Below, in pieces: positions 44,836 to 54,563 of a DNA stretch of 64,000 nt. The first letter of the stretch is position 1. Every line of letters starts with the position of its first letter. A program made the translations under genes and the position numbers. Under the pieces are notes generated by a model, which was not told the DNA's origin, did no database searches, and was given only the letters and a program-made list of their open reading frames with translations. The stretch is from Cladocopium goreaui. Taxonomy: Eukaryota; Sar; Dinophyceae; Suessiales; Symbiodiniaceae. The stretch covers positions 124,001-188,000 of the forward strand of contig CAMXCT020000457.1 of the NCBI GenBank assembly GCA_947184155.2, in the 5' to 3' direction.

Positions 44836-45533
44836 AAGTTGCTGGACAGGGTCAAGGGTATGAGTCACCACAAAATGAAGGTTCACAGTATCCCCCAAAG
44901 GAGCTTGCATTGTACGTGTGGGTAGATGCTGGTTCCCAAAATAGACATGACGGCTGGGGCACTCAGAGCATCCTGTTGGGTGCCGCTTCAAATAAACTTT
45001 TAGATGGAGACATAGGCCCTGCTTCTTTCATAGCATGGCACTCGCAGAAAATAGAACGTCAGTGTCGCAGTCCTGGAGCAGCTGAAGCACTGGCTGCAGT
45101 GAATGGAGAGGATGCTCTCTATTATGGCAGGTTTCAACTCTCAGAACTTCTTGGAGTGGAAGCCGGTGAAGGACATTGACTTCACGGTCAATCAAACTGA
45201 TGGATGTCTCATCACTGATTCCCAAAACGTCTTTGACAAGATGGAGACCAAAGCTCTCAACATCGGAGGAGCTGAGCGTCGAACAGACCTTGAGCTTCTA
45301 TCACTTAATTTTTATTTCTTAAAGCTGCCCAGCAGAGAAACTCAGTAGTGATCCGGTGGGTTCACGGAGAAGCTCAGTTAGCTAATGGCCTCACCAAAGG
45401 AAACGAGTTCAAGCAGTGCCAGATGTTCTACAGCATGGGCCATGCATGGCGACTGGTGGAAGATGTGGAAAGGGCGTCCGCTCGACGCCGGGTGAGTGGT
45501 GTTCCGGTGGAAAAGGGAGGACCCAAAGACTAG
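44836..45533 (+). pseudogene. Copia RNase H, frameshifted
   Basis: It resumes the Copia pol after the insertion. It reads KLLDRVKGMSHHKMKVH, YVWVDAGSQNRHDGWGTQS (first catalytic Asp), SPGAAEALAAVNGEDALY (catalytic Glu) and, after a shift near 45170, CLITDSQNVFDKME (third Asp). It then reads IRWVHGEAQLANGLTKGNE with the final acidic/His motif region. A stop at 45346 is followed at once by the last segment. Confidence 0.8.
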
Positions 45534-45624
45534 GTGTTTGTTTTCGTGTGTTTTCTGTGTTCCGATTCTGTCTGAATCACATTCTGGGATCTAGAAGGCT
45601 ATCATTGGCCGGGGGTGGGACCGA

Positions 45625-45788
45625 TGCAGGTTCCCAGATTTGCTCAGATGCCATGATCGCATCTTCCGCGACCAGTTGGCTTAGGAGGAAAAGGAGATTG
45701 AGCATGTTTTGAGGCGCAGAGGCCCCTCCATTTCGGATTGTGTCGTTCTTGCAGCATCCAAGCCACTAGGGTTCCTTGTCCGCTTGCA
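45625..45788 (+). repeat. Right LTR of the Copia element
   Basis: A 164-bp direct copy of the left LTR, TG...CA, followed by AATAT. Confidence 0.88.
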
Positions 45789-45793
45789 AATAT

Positions 45794-46114
45794 TATATAA
45801 TTTTATACAGTTATATATGAACTTCCTATGAAAGTTCACTCGGAGCAGCTACAGCTACAGGATGTAAGGAGATGAATTGCAATTCTACCGCGCTGCATTA
45901 CATTTCTGTTAGTTGGTACCAGAAGGCTGTCAAACTAGCAATTCTTGCAGATTACTTCATAGCATCTGCTTCTCGATTTCAAACAACTCACAGCTTTTTG
46001 AAAATTGTGGTCCGTAAATCATTCCAGCTCTGATTTGCCATGCTATCACTCGCAATCATTGATATTGAGAAAACATGTGCCTGTAGGGGCAGGCATTCAC
46101 AAATGGTTACTCAC
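45794..46114. other. No gene recognised
   Basis: Unique sequence downstream of the Copia element. It may hold intron or 3' sequence of the adjacent minus-strand ORF. Confidence 0.4.
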
Positions 46115-47458
46115 TCAAAAATATTGTGCTTGATGGACAACACACGCAATACATGAATTTGATGTCGTCAAAAAAAGATTGAAGACAAACTTACCCAAGT
46201 CCAAGAATAAGGTTTTCAAGGCTACTTGACAGTAGGACATGCTCCAAGCTTTGATCGAATTCACCACCGTCCTGTCCATGCGATAGCGCAAAAGCCCAAA
46301 ACTCACAGATGGCCAAAAATCGCTGATGCATTTTCCCATTTCGTGGAACATGACGAAGAAAGCCAATGCTCGTTGCAATGAAGCGATTCTGCCCTCATAC
46401 AACAACATCGAAAGGTTCTGAGTCTTGGCGAGCTTGAAAGCTTGCTCTGGTGAGCTCGAATGGCTCAGAAGGTGGTCCCCAAAAATATCTTCTAAAGACT
46501 CAGGAATGGACCAGCACTTTTCGAAACTCTCAGTGGAACCTGTGAGTTTGGCTTTGGCATATGACAACAATGTCACCGAATCAGCTGCATAGATCGATCT
46601 GCATTCTCTTCGAGTCAAAGCTCCATCACAATCGGCATCAAAACGATCAAAGACCGCTTTGAGTTCTTTCCTTGTGAGTGCCAAATCCTTCGGCCCCACC
46701 GAAGCAAAGCCCTTTTCAAATTCTGTGAAAACCACATTTCCATCTTCATTTGCTTTCAAAAGCGGGACCGCGCGGTCAATTTCCAAGCGAGCCTGACGCT
46801 TCTCTTCCTTTGCCTTCTTTTGCTCCATCATGCGGTCCCACAAGTGTTGTGAGTGTTGTGGCTCTTTGCCTGACAACTGGGCAAAACTACCCATCAGCGC
46901 TGCAGCGCTCTTGCCATTTTCCAATTTTTTCTTCTCACCCGTCTCACCCGTCCTTCCCTCTTCTCGATCCAAAAGATGCTCGCAAAGGTATTTTGGTCGG
47001 CTGTCTTTGAGGCATACATGGTGAGCTGTGAGCGGTAGCTTGTAAGGGTTGTGTCCAATGGTCAAGCTTTCACAAGTCTCTCCCATTGACTGGATGGAAC
47101 TTGCCTGATTCACTGCTAGGCACACAGATTGCTCTCCGCTCGTCAAAGCCATCAATCGGCCGTCTGGCCGGCCACAAGCCAGCAGGGTGCCCCTCACAAC
47201 CCGGTGAGTCATTCTGTGTACCAAGTGATCAGCAGGGTTGGCGGAGAAAACGGTGAGGCTGGTTGCTGAATAGGAACAAGCGACCAGCTTTGAAAGGAAG
47301 GCCTCCACACATTGTGCCACCCAGGGAATATCTCCAATGACAACTGTGCGGGCGGTCATCCGGTGAAGCAACGGACGTCGCTGCAGAACTCGGATCAACA
47401 GCATCATCAGCTGCGGCAAAAAAATGAAGACCGCAGCATCGAAAGCTCGTGCCACCAT
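46115..47458 (-). CDS. EF-hand protein exon, host gene
   Basis: A 447-codon minus-strand ORF with natural composition and no sign of element origin. Residues about 205-235 are basic and helical (QKKAKEEKRQARLEIDRAV). They are followed by an EF-hand pair: a degenerate loop KANEDGNVVFTE and a canonical loop DADCDGALTRRE (D-x-D-x-D-G...E), so calcium binding is likely at the second. The N-terminal part has RTVVIGDIPWVAQCVEAF and RLMALTSGEQSVCLAVNQA, which I cannot place; a ligand-gated transport or channel regulatory domain is only a guess. The ends are probably exon borders: the last about 25 residues look intronic. It is one of the few stretches in the window that looks like an expressed host gene. 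Confidence 0.6.
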   Translation of the reverse strand: MVARAFDAAVFIFLPQLMMLLIRVLQRRPLLHRMTARTVVIGDIPWVAQCVEAFLSKLVACSYSATSLTVFSANPADHLVHRMTHRVVRGTLLACGRPDGRLMALTSGEQSVCLAVNQASSIQSMGETCESLTIGHNPYKLPLTAHHVCLKDSRPKYLCEHLLDREEGRTGETGEKKKLENGKSAAALMGSFAQLSGKEPQHSQHLWDRMMEQKKAKEEKRQARLEIDRAVPLLKANEDGNVVFTEFEKGFASVGPKDLALTRKELKAVFDRFDADCDGALTRRECRSIYAADSVTLLSYAKAKLTGSTESFEKCWSIPESLEDIFGDHLLSHSSSPEQAFKLAKTQNLSMLLYEGRIASLQRALAFFVMFHEMGKCISDFWPSVSFGLLRYRMDRTVVNSIKAWSMSYCQVALKTLFLDLGKFVFNLFLTTSNSCIACVVHQAQYF

Positions 47459-47479
47459 CAGCCACTCCTGTCGGGTAAC

Positions 47480-47545
47480 CCATCACTTGCGGCAGTAAGA
47501 TTCAATCACTTGCGGCAGTATTCCAAAAATCACCTGCGGCAGCAA
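47480..47545. repeat. Three copies of an ATCACTTGCGGCAGTA motif
   Basis: A short tandem array just upstream of the EF-hand ORF (in minus orientation). The units differ at one or two positions. Confidence 0.6.
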
Positions 47546-47689
47546 AACCTGATCCAAAATTAAAGGGCCGAATAACCCCACAAGTCAATTTCATCCAATA
47601 ATCAGAAAAAGTGGTTGAAGCAGCACGGAAAAAGCAGAATGGACAATGGAGATGGTGGAGGATCAATCGTTTTAAAAGTTGTATGTGAA

Positions 47690-48163
47690 GGGTTGTGTGA
47701 CAAATTTGTGTGTGAAAGATTGCCCGTGACAAAGTTGTGTGTGAAAGAGTTGTGTGTGACAAAGTTGTGTGTGTGTGTGTGAAAGATTGTATATGACAAA
47801 AAGTTGTATGTGACAAAGTTGTGTGTGTGTGACAAAGTAGTTGTGTGAAAGATTGTCCGTGACAAAGTTGTGTGTGAAAGAGTTGTGTGTGACAAAGTTG
47901 TGTGTGACAAAGTTGTCTGTGACAAAGTTGTGTGTGAAAGAACTGCGCGTGACAAAGTTATGTGTGTGTGACAAAACTGTGTGTGGTAAAGATGTGAGGG
48001 CGAAGTTGCATGTGGGAGAGACGTGTGTGAAAGATTGCGCGTGTTTGTGACAAAGTTGTGGGTGACAAAGTTGTGTGTGATGGAGATGTGTGTGAAAAAG
48101 TTGTGTGCGAAAGAGTTGTGTGTGTGACGAAGTTGTGTGCGATAAAGTTGCATGTGAGAGAGA
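47690..48163. repeat. ~15-bp minisatellite GTGTGTGACAAAGTT (left part)
   Basis: About 25 degenerate units alternate GTGTGACAAAGTT with GTGTGAAAGATTG. The same array resumes at 49726-49790 after an intervening TIR element, so one array has been split. Confidence 0.9.
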
Positions 48164-48165
48164 TA

Positions 48166-49723
48166 CTTTGTGACTCGTTGGTACTTGAGTCCAGCTGAGA
48201 TACTTAATGTTGAACTTATGGAACTTATAACATAAGTTCAATAAGTTCAAAATAGCTAAAATTAGCTAAAAATAGCTAAAATTAGCTGAACATAAGTTCA
48301 AAATGGGATTTTGCAAAATTAATGATTTTAGAAGCTTTTTGCCACAAACTGATTCAATATTAAAAAATCATGAAGCGGCCATTTTGGACGCTCTTTTTGC
48401 TTTTTGATTTTGGGTCTTTTTGGTTGGAAGCGACCTCAACTCCTTTTTTAACGAAAACTAGTTTTCATGAAGCGGCCCAAGGGACGCTCTGAGCTTTCCA
48501 GGTTTCCGCGTCAGTGTTGAAGATGTTTCAACCATAGCTCAAGACATGTTGTAAGACTTACTAGTTCAGATGTTAGTTGATTGCACTCCAACAGGATATT
48601 GATTTGGAATTAATATTTGCAGATGTCATTGTTTATGAATGATCCCACCTATATTTCTTCAGACGATATTGTTCTTTCCATGATTGAATTGTGCTATGCT
48701 AATAAACTATGCATCAATGGTTGATGGCAATTCGGACTATGCACTGAAAATTTCAACTACATTTATCAACCAAACCAGCCACAGAAAACCACCTTTTCAG
48801 CTCAAATCTGAACGTATCGGGATGTATCGGAACGTATCGGGCTTGATTTTTGGCAAGAAAACCTATCCCCGATACATTCCGATACATCCTGATACATTCA
48901 GATACGTCCCGATACATGATAAGCAAACTCCGTGTCCCAAAAAAACTAAAACAACATTTTGGGTTAATTTTTCATCATAATTGTCAACCACCAATTGTCT
49001 TTAGTTTGAATCGCCATTTGTCAACTGTCAAGTCATCACTGCAACATTGTCGTAACTTTTTTGGTTGTTCAACCTTTGTGAGTGTCTTAGCTGGCATCGA
49101 GCAAACATGGCCGATGCTGCACCTCAACTCCTTTTTTGTTTTTTTTTGGATGTGCATAGATCATTGTGAATGAAAATAGTTCCATACGTATATGTGAATG
49201 TTCAGTTTCATGCATGTTGGTGAAACGAATGTGAATACAATGGTACTGCTATCAACCTCAAGACTCCCCACTTACAGTGCGTCCCGAAAGCCGCTGCAAA
49301 GAGCTAAGGTCGCTTCCAACCACCAAAAAAAACGATCTCAATCTACAAAATTTGAAAACTGGTGTGAAAATGTCTTCAAAAACTGTCTTAGAAACCCTCA
49401 AAAAATCACCAAAACTATTGAAAATGATATGAAGAACAGCTAAAAATGAGTTCAAAAATAGCTAAAATTAGCTACAAATAGCTAAAAATAGCTAAACAAT
49501 AGCTAAAAATAAGTTCAAAATAAGTTCCTTAAGTTCACCCAACATAAGTAGCATAAGTTCACAAGTTACTTATCATTATCTCAGCTTGACACAGAGAACT
49601 TGTACAATTTACAAGTTGCTTATGCAACTTAAAGAACTACAAGTTCATGTTCACGAAATACAAGTCCAACTACAGGTGGACTAAAGTATCTGAGCTAGCC
49701 TCAAGTTCGGGCTAGTCACAAAG
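48166..49723. mobile_element. 1.56-kb TIR element with TA target sites, non-coding
   Basis: The left end CTTTGTGACT...ACTTGAG...AGCT-AGATACTT (48166-48206) matches the reverse complement of the right end (49683-49723) over about 41 bp with about ten mismatches. The first ten bases are perfect. Each end is bordered by TA (48164-48165 and 49724-49725), and the flanks on both sides are the same GTGTGACAAAGTT minisatellite. No transposase ORF is present, so it behaves like a MITE or a deleted Tc1/mariner-type element. Subterminal AGCTAAAATTAGCTAAAAATAG arrays lie at both ends. Confidence 0.7.
48811..48918. repeat. Internal hairpin of GTATCGGAACGTATCGGG type
   Basis: CGTATCGGGATGTATCGGAA repeats on the left arm pair with CCGATACATTCCGATACATC repeats on the right arm around a ~35-bp loop. 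This gives an imperfect stem of about 35 bp inside the TIR element. Confidence 0.65.
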
Positions 49724-49725
49724 TA

Positions 49726-50145
49726 TGTGTGAAAGATTATGCGCGACAAAGTTGTGTGTGTGTGTGACAAAGTCGTATTTGAGAGAGATGATTCACTTGC
49801 AGCGTGGATGTCACCAAGTGCCATGCCTGCCACGCAAAGTGACGGTCCACGTTGCCAAGTGCCACGCCTGCCACGCAAAGTGACGGTCCATGTCGCCAAG
49901 TGCCACGCCTGCCCGCTAAGTGCCACGCCTGCCGCGCAAAGTGATGGTCCATGTCGCCAAGTGCCACGCCTGCCACGCAAAGTGACGGTCCATGTCGCCA
50001 AGTGCCACGCCTGCCCGCTAAGTGCCACGTCTGCCGCGCAAAGTGATGGTCCATGTCGCCAAGTGCCACGCGCGCGACGCAAAGCGGAGGCAGATGTCGC
50101 CAAGTGCCACGCCTGCCACGCCAACAGCCGCGGCGCCCACGGCGC
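49726..50145. repeat. End of split minisatellite and ~40-bp GC-rich tandem array
   Basis: The split minisatellite resumes at 49726-49790. From 49797 there are about eight units of AAGTGCCACGCCTGCCACGC and AAAGTGACGGTCCATGTCGCC. The units are 39-63 bp because a 24-bp subunit (GCCCGCTAAGTGCCACG...) is sometimes added. All frames are open on both strands, giving Ala/Trp/His/Arg repeats that I do not call as genes. Confidence 0.85.
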
Positions 50146-51296
50146 CAACCGCGCCACCAGAGCCAGTCCAGTGCCATACCAGGACGGGCTGATCAGCAAC
50201 ATATCTGGCACCGGCATCATAGAGGCTTGGGCCTTGTCATGGAAAATGCTGGTTTGGCACCGGTATGATAATGATGCTGGTGCCATGTCACCACTTGGGC
50301 AGAGACACCGGCAACATAGTGTTGCTGGTGCCAAGTTGTGGTCTTTTGCTAGAATGTCGAAGCAACGATCAAGCTGCTGGGACCCTAAATTTGCAAGTCA
50401 AAATGGCCCACCCGCCCCCGACCGGCAAAGGCCCACCCCTGCGACAGTGAGAAAAAGTGGAAAAGGAAATTTTCAAAAACACAAATGAGTTGAAAGGTAA
50501 AAATTCATTTGTTTGTTTACATAATTTTACATATAGATAGATAGATGTTGATAGAAAGATAGATATAGATAGATAGACAGACAGATAGATAGATAGATAG
50601 ATAGAGATTTATCTATCTATTTAAATAAATATATATATAATATATGACATTCTTTCTGGGAAATACTTTCACCTTCTATCTGACATTCTATCTGGCACCT
50701 AATTTGACATATATACTTGCACATCTTCTCATATTCTTTCTGGCATTCTATCTGGTATATCTTCCGAGATTCTTTGAGGTTGAGGTCCGGCGGGCAAGAC
50801 TCTGATCCTGGGCTTGCTGTTCGGGTCGGCGGGGAACGCTGCGATCTAGCGCTTGCAGTTGAGGTCCGGCAGAGGAGGCGGTGGAGGACGAGGAGGAGGC
50901 GGAGGACCAGCTGACATAAAATCTAACAACCCTCACCTGATAGGTGGGGAAAAACATGACATGAATACAAGATATGTATCATGCGATTATGTAAACAAGA
51001 TATGTGGGTTATGTTGTTTCGATGGTGTAAAATACATGGGGGTAAAAAAACACATTTAACATACATAGCACCATAATTTATATGCATGTATTGCATCGTA
51101 CCCATACACACATAGGTTTCGTTTTTAGGGTTTCGTTTTTGTGCAGAACTCTTGGCAGTCAGGGCTGCCGAATCCAGCTGCGGGTCGAGTGCATGATCCA
51201 ATTCTCTTAAATGCACGCTTTTAAGTGAAAACATGTGAGCCACAAAATTCGGACCCCAGGTTCGATTTGAACACACCAGAGAATGATTGAACAAAC
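50146..51296. other. No supported gene; GATA microsatellite
   Basis: A (GATA)n tract lies at 50520-50612 and CATTCTATCTGGCA-type repeats at 50650-50760. The GAGGAGGCGGAGGA run at 50870-50915 gives Gly/Arg-rich shadows. Confidence 0.5.
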
Positions 51297-52530
51297 ATGT
51301 TTTTTTTGCCGCTTCTGTGGCTCGATCAGGGGGTTTTAGTCATGGATGGGTACCATATAGCTGGTAAAGCCTTATTGGCAAAAGCTGCTTTCATCGCTGA
51401 CAACCTGTATCAGACATGCGTGGCGCCCGATGGCGGGCAGCGATTGCGAGAAACTGGGGCAATCAGCCCAGCAACATCCCTTAAAAATGTTAGGGCTAGA
51501 CGCGCGTTCGAATGGGCTTCCCATGTTTCATACCAAGCAAAATTTTTTACCTTGGCTGCTTGTAGGCTGGGGGTTCAACAACTCTTGCGGTATCAAAATG
51601 TGGATGTGCCTGTGCTTGCCACCACTCCTAAAGATACATGGGTGGAACAGCAAGCCAAACTGGTTATGCTGCTATGTTCCCGTTCTCGTAAGAACTGTGG
51701 CTCTGCTCGCCTGCGAACCCTTTCTTACCGCCAAGCGGGCCTGATGGATTGGGATCAAACCATGCCTATGCAGGCCGGGTTTGCAGCTCCGTCTTGGAGC
51801 TGCAGCTGTTTTGTCACACCTTCCCCAGCCGTGGAAACAGTTTTGATTTACCTACTTTGGGGGACCCATCTACTATGTGAGATCAAGGGGCAACCAATTT
51901 CATAGGAACTGACAACCTTTTTCACTTTCTACAAGGTGCAAGAAACACACACCTGTGGTTGAGAGCATTTCCGGTCAGAATTCATATGAATCTAAAACAC
52001 TTCTTGGTGGACATAGACTCATGAGCCTCTTTTGTCAATATGCTTAACCGTTGGCCCCAGGATGAGGGGCAACATGGTGTCGACGCTGGAGCAAGGCACG
52101 GGTGGGATGGTGATTCCAGTTTGCTTGGATTCGTTCTGGTTTTGCTTCTCGTATTGACAATTTTTCAAGTCAGCTTGAACCAAGCCCAACAACTCCAACC
52201 AAAGCAGTCATCAGTTGTCCCTAGCCGGACTCTGCAGCTTCAACCCATCCAACATCACACGGATCTGGCCCTGGTCAGGCTTGGCGACCAAGATGAAGCA
52301 CCTGTGCGTCTCGGCAATCAAACAGCTTATGGCCCTGTTAGGCAAAAGTGGTCTATCAATTCGTTTTCTTTAAGCTTTTGCGTCGCCAATCTATTTCCAT
52401 CCGGAACCATTTGGTTAAGAAAGATCTGTTGAACCAAATCCAGGCTAGAATTCCAAGATGTTCACAGCTGTGGACCCCATGTGAAACCTGCAAAATACAA
52501 ACCCATGGCATGTTATGGTTTACCCTGTGA
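51297..52530 (+). other. Unrecognised plus-strand ORFs, possibly decayed
   Basis: Frame 51297-51905 (202 codons) has natural composition: DGYHIAGKALLAKAAFIADN, ARRAFEWASHVSYQAKFF and VEQQAKLVMLLCSRSRKN. Frame 52040-52432 has one membrane-like segment (LLGFVLVLLLVLTIFQV) followed by a Gln-rich stretch. Frame 52348-52530 has LRRQSISIRNHLVKKDLL and CSQLWTPCETCKIQTH. They could be fragments of one degraded gene or element, broken by frameshifts. No family is recognised. Confidence 0.35.
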
Positions 52531-52880
52531 AGGAAATATTGGGGCGCCCCTCGGCTGCAATGATTTGTCAGAATGACCTGTCGGTGACATCAATAGACTT
52601 TGGACGTTTTTCCCTGTGGATCTATCATCCGTTCATCTATGTTTCCATTTATGCATCGATCCACATATCGTTTTTTTTTTGCACCGGTCCATGTATCCAC
52701 CTGTGTCTAGTATCGATCCATCTATTTGGTTGATTGTCTACTGGTTGGTACGTACAACGGTCAATCTTTTATCAATCTTTTCTCTTCGCCTTAATTTGCC
52801 TAGCCCTTCTAATCGATCTAGGCTTTCTATCTGATTTATCCAATCAATCAAACATTTCTAATTTCTCTGGTTATGTACCT
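52531..52880. other. No gene recognised
   Basis: Degenerate CTAT-like sequence leading into the microsatellite, with no supported feature. Confidence 0.5.
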
Positions 52881-52975
52881 AACTAATAATTTATCTAACT
52901 ACCTACCTCTCTATCTATCTATCTATCCATCCATCTATCTATCTATCTACCTATCTATCTATCTATCTGTCTATC

Positions 52976-53006
<31 letters not shown>

Positions 53007-53568
53007 CTGTCTATCTATCTATCTATCTCTCTATCTCTCTATCTCTCTATCTCTCTATCTCTCTATCTCTCTATCTCTCTATCTATCTATCTATCTATTT
53101 ATTTATCTATCCATCTATCCATTCATCCTATCTAAACCATTCTTTCTATCTGATCTATCTGTCTATCTCTATATCTACCTCTTCTATCTATCTATCCATC
53201 CATCCATCTATCTATCGACCTGTCTGTCTGTCTGTCTATCTGTCTGTCTGTCTGTCTGTCTGTGTCTGGGTGTGTTTCTGTGTGTGTGTGTGTGCCTATG
53301 TGTGTGCCTATGTGTGTGCCTATGTGTGTGCCTATGTGTGTGCCTATGTGTGTGCCTATGTGTGTGCCTGTGTGTGTGTGCCTGTGTGTGTGTGCCTGTG
53401 TGTGTGTGCCTGTGTGTGTGTGTGTGCCTGTGTGTGTGTGTGTGCCTGTGCCTGTGCCTGTGCCTGTGGGTGTGCCTGTGCCTGTGCCTGTGGGTGTGCC
53501 TGTGCCTGTGCCTGTGCCTGTGGGTGTGCCTGTGCCTGTGCCTGTGCCTGTGGGTGTGTGTGTGTGTT
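52881..53568. repeat. (CTAT)n/(CTGT)n and (GTGTGCCTATGT)n array at the LINE 3' end
   Basis: (CTAT)n with CTCTCTAT and CTGT variants runs from 52890 to 53260. It then shifts to GTGTGTGCCTAT, GTGTGTGTGCCT and GTGCCTGTGCCT units up to 53560. In minus orientation this (ACACAGGC)n field follows the A-tract that ends the non-LTR element, so it may have grown from the element's CA-rich tail. Confidence 0.9.
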
Positions 53569-54563
53569 TTTTTTCCCACGCTTCTTTCTATGTAGAATCC
53601 GCGCGCGCCTGCAGCATAGAAACGGTTGTTCTAGCTGGTTCTCTCAGTGGAGAAGCTTGGTGAGCCTTGTGCAGCTACTGGCGGCATGCAAAAAGTGGCA
53701 AAAATTTGCATGCCCCGATGGTGCTGAGTACTAGCAGCTGCTGCCATATTGGCAGTGTTAGAAATGGTGAAACGACAGGGACTTATGGAGAAACAACAGA
53801 ATGTGTGTTTTTTTTTTTTGGGGTGCCCTGTGCTGGGGTACACTCTGGGGTTGCCAGAGGGCCTGGAAAACAGGGGGATAAACCGGATGGGCACCGGGTG
53901 CACTGCAGCAGGTTGTGGCAATTGAGGATTGGTATCGGATAGTCACATGGCCTCGGCACAAACGTCAGTGGATAGCCAAAATGGCTTGCAAATTGGGAAG
54001 TATCGCCGGCTAGGCTTGGCAAAATGCCTTCTGGGTGAGAGTATCGCCAAAATGGCGTTGCAGCTGGTGTGCCCAGCAATGATTCTGGTGCCACTGGACT
54101 GCTCCCTAAACGAGTCAGCCACTTTGGGCGCATTGTGAAACGGACCTAATTTTTTTTTTTCTGGTCTTCGTGACACCTTGGGCTAAGCCTCTTGGACCAG
54201 TCTTTTTTTTTTTTTGGACTGGGGTCCACCTGAGGGTTTCTCAGGCCTGGGGGATAAGCCTGCCTGGGGGCAGGGTGCCTGAAAAATGCACAGGAACTTC
54301 AAGGGTCCCATGCCATACAAGGTCGAAGGCGCCGGCTAGGCATGGAGCAAAATGCATGGATAGGGTGCACCAAAATGGCATCTGTTTCGAGGTCACCTGC
54401 TAGGCAATGGCAAAGTGCCGGAGTGATACAGGCTTGGCAACCAGGTTGGGTACCTTGTGAGCACACCTCAGCCTGTAGACTTCTTTGTCGCTGACTGGGC
54501 TGACCCTGTATCATAAATCCTAAGCAATCACCATAGCAAAAACCGGTGATGCATCATTTTTTT
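53569..54563 (-). other. 3' region of non-LTR copy 1
   Basis: Non-coding. It contains two related modules, each ending (minus strand) in an A-tract: at about 54204-54216 and about 53809-53820, plus A-tracts at 54151-54160 and directly after the ORF stop (TTTTAAAAAAAAA). The modules share GGGGTACACTCTGGGG-like sequence and GCCAAAATGGC palindromes with the 3' region of copy 2. Confidence 0.6.

Larger units (their letters stand above)
40655..45788 (+). mobile_element. Copia-type LTR retrotransposon, defective and interrupted
   Basis: It is flanked by two TG...CA LTRs (174 and 164 bp) and AATAT target duplications. Internal order on the plus strand is integrase, RT, RNase H, which defines Ty1/Copia. 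Only about 215 bp separate the left LTR from the integrase zinc finger, so gag and protease are missing. Pol carries frameshifts, and a 1349-bp insertion (43487-44835) separates RT from RNase H. A purine-rich GGGGGTGGGA just before the right LTR is the likely polypurine tract. Confidence 0.9.

Noticed and set aside
47690..50145. Possible CRISPR-like array of regular short repeats
   Set aside because: The units are head-to-tail with no unique spacers, they vary in length, and the context is eukaryotic. These are minisatellites.
49681..50488. Long frames on both strands (217 and 249 codons)
   Set aside because: They are driven by a 40-bp GC-rich tandem array with no stops. There is no domain and no single preferred frame.
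53208..53734. Thr-His-Arg and Cys-Val-Pro repeat ORFs
   Set aside because: (GTGTGCC)n microsatellite translation.
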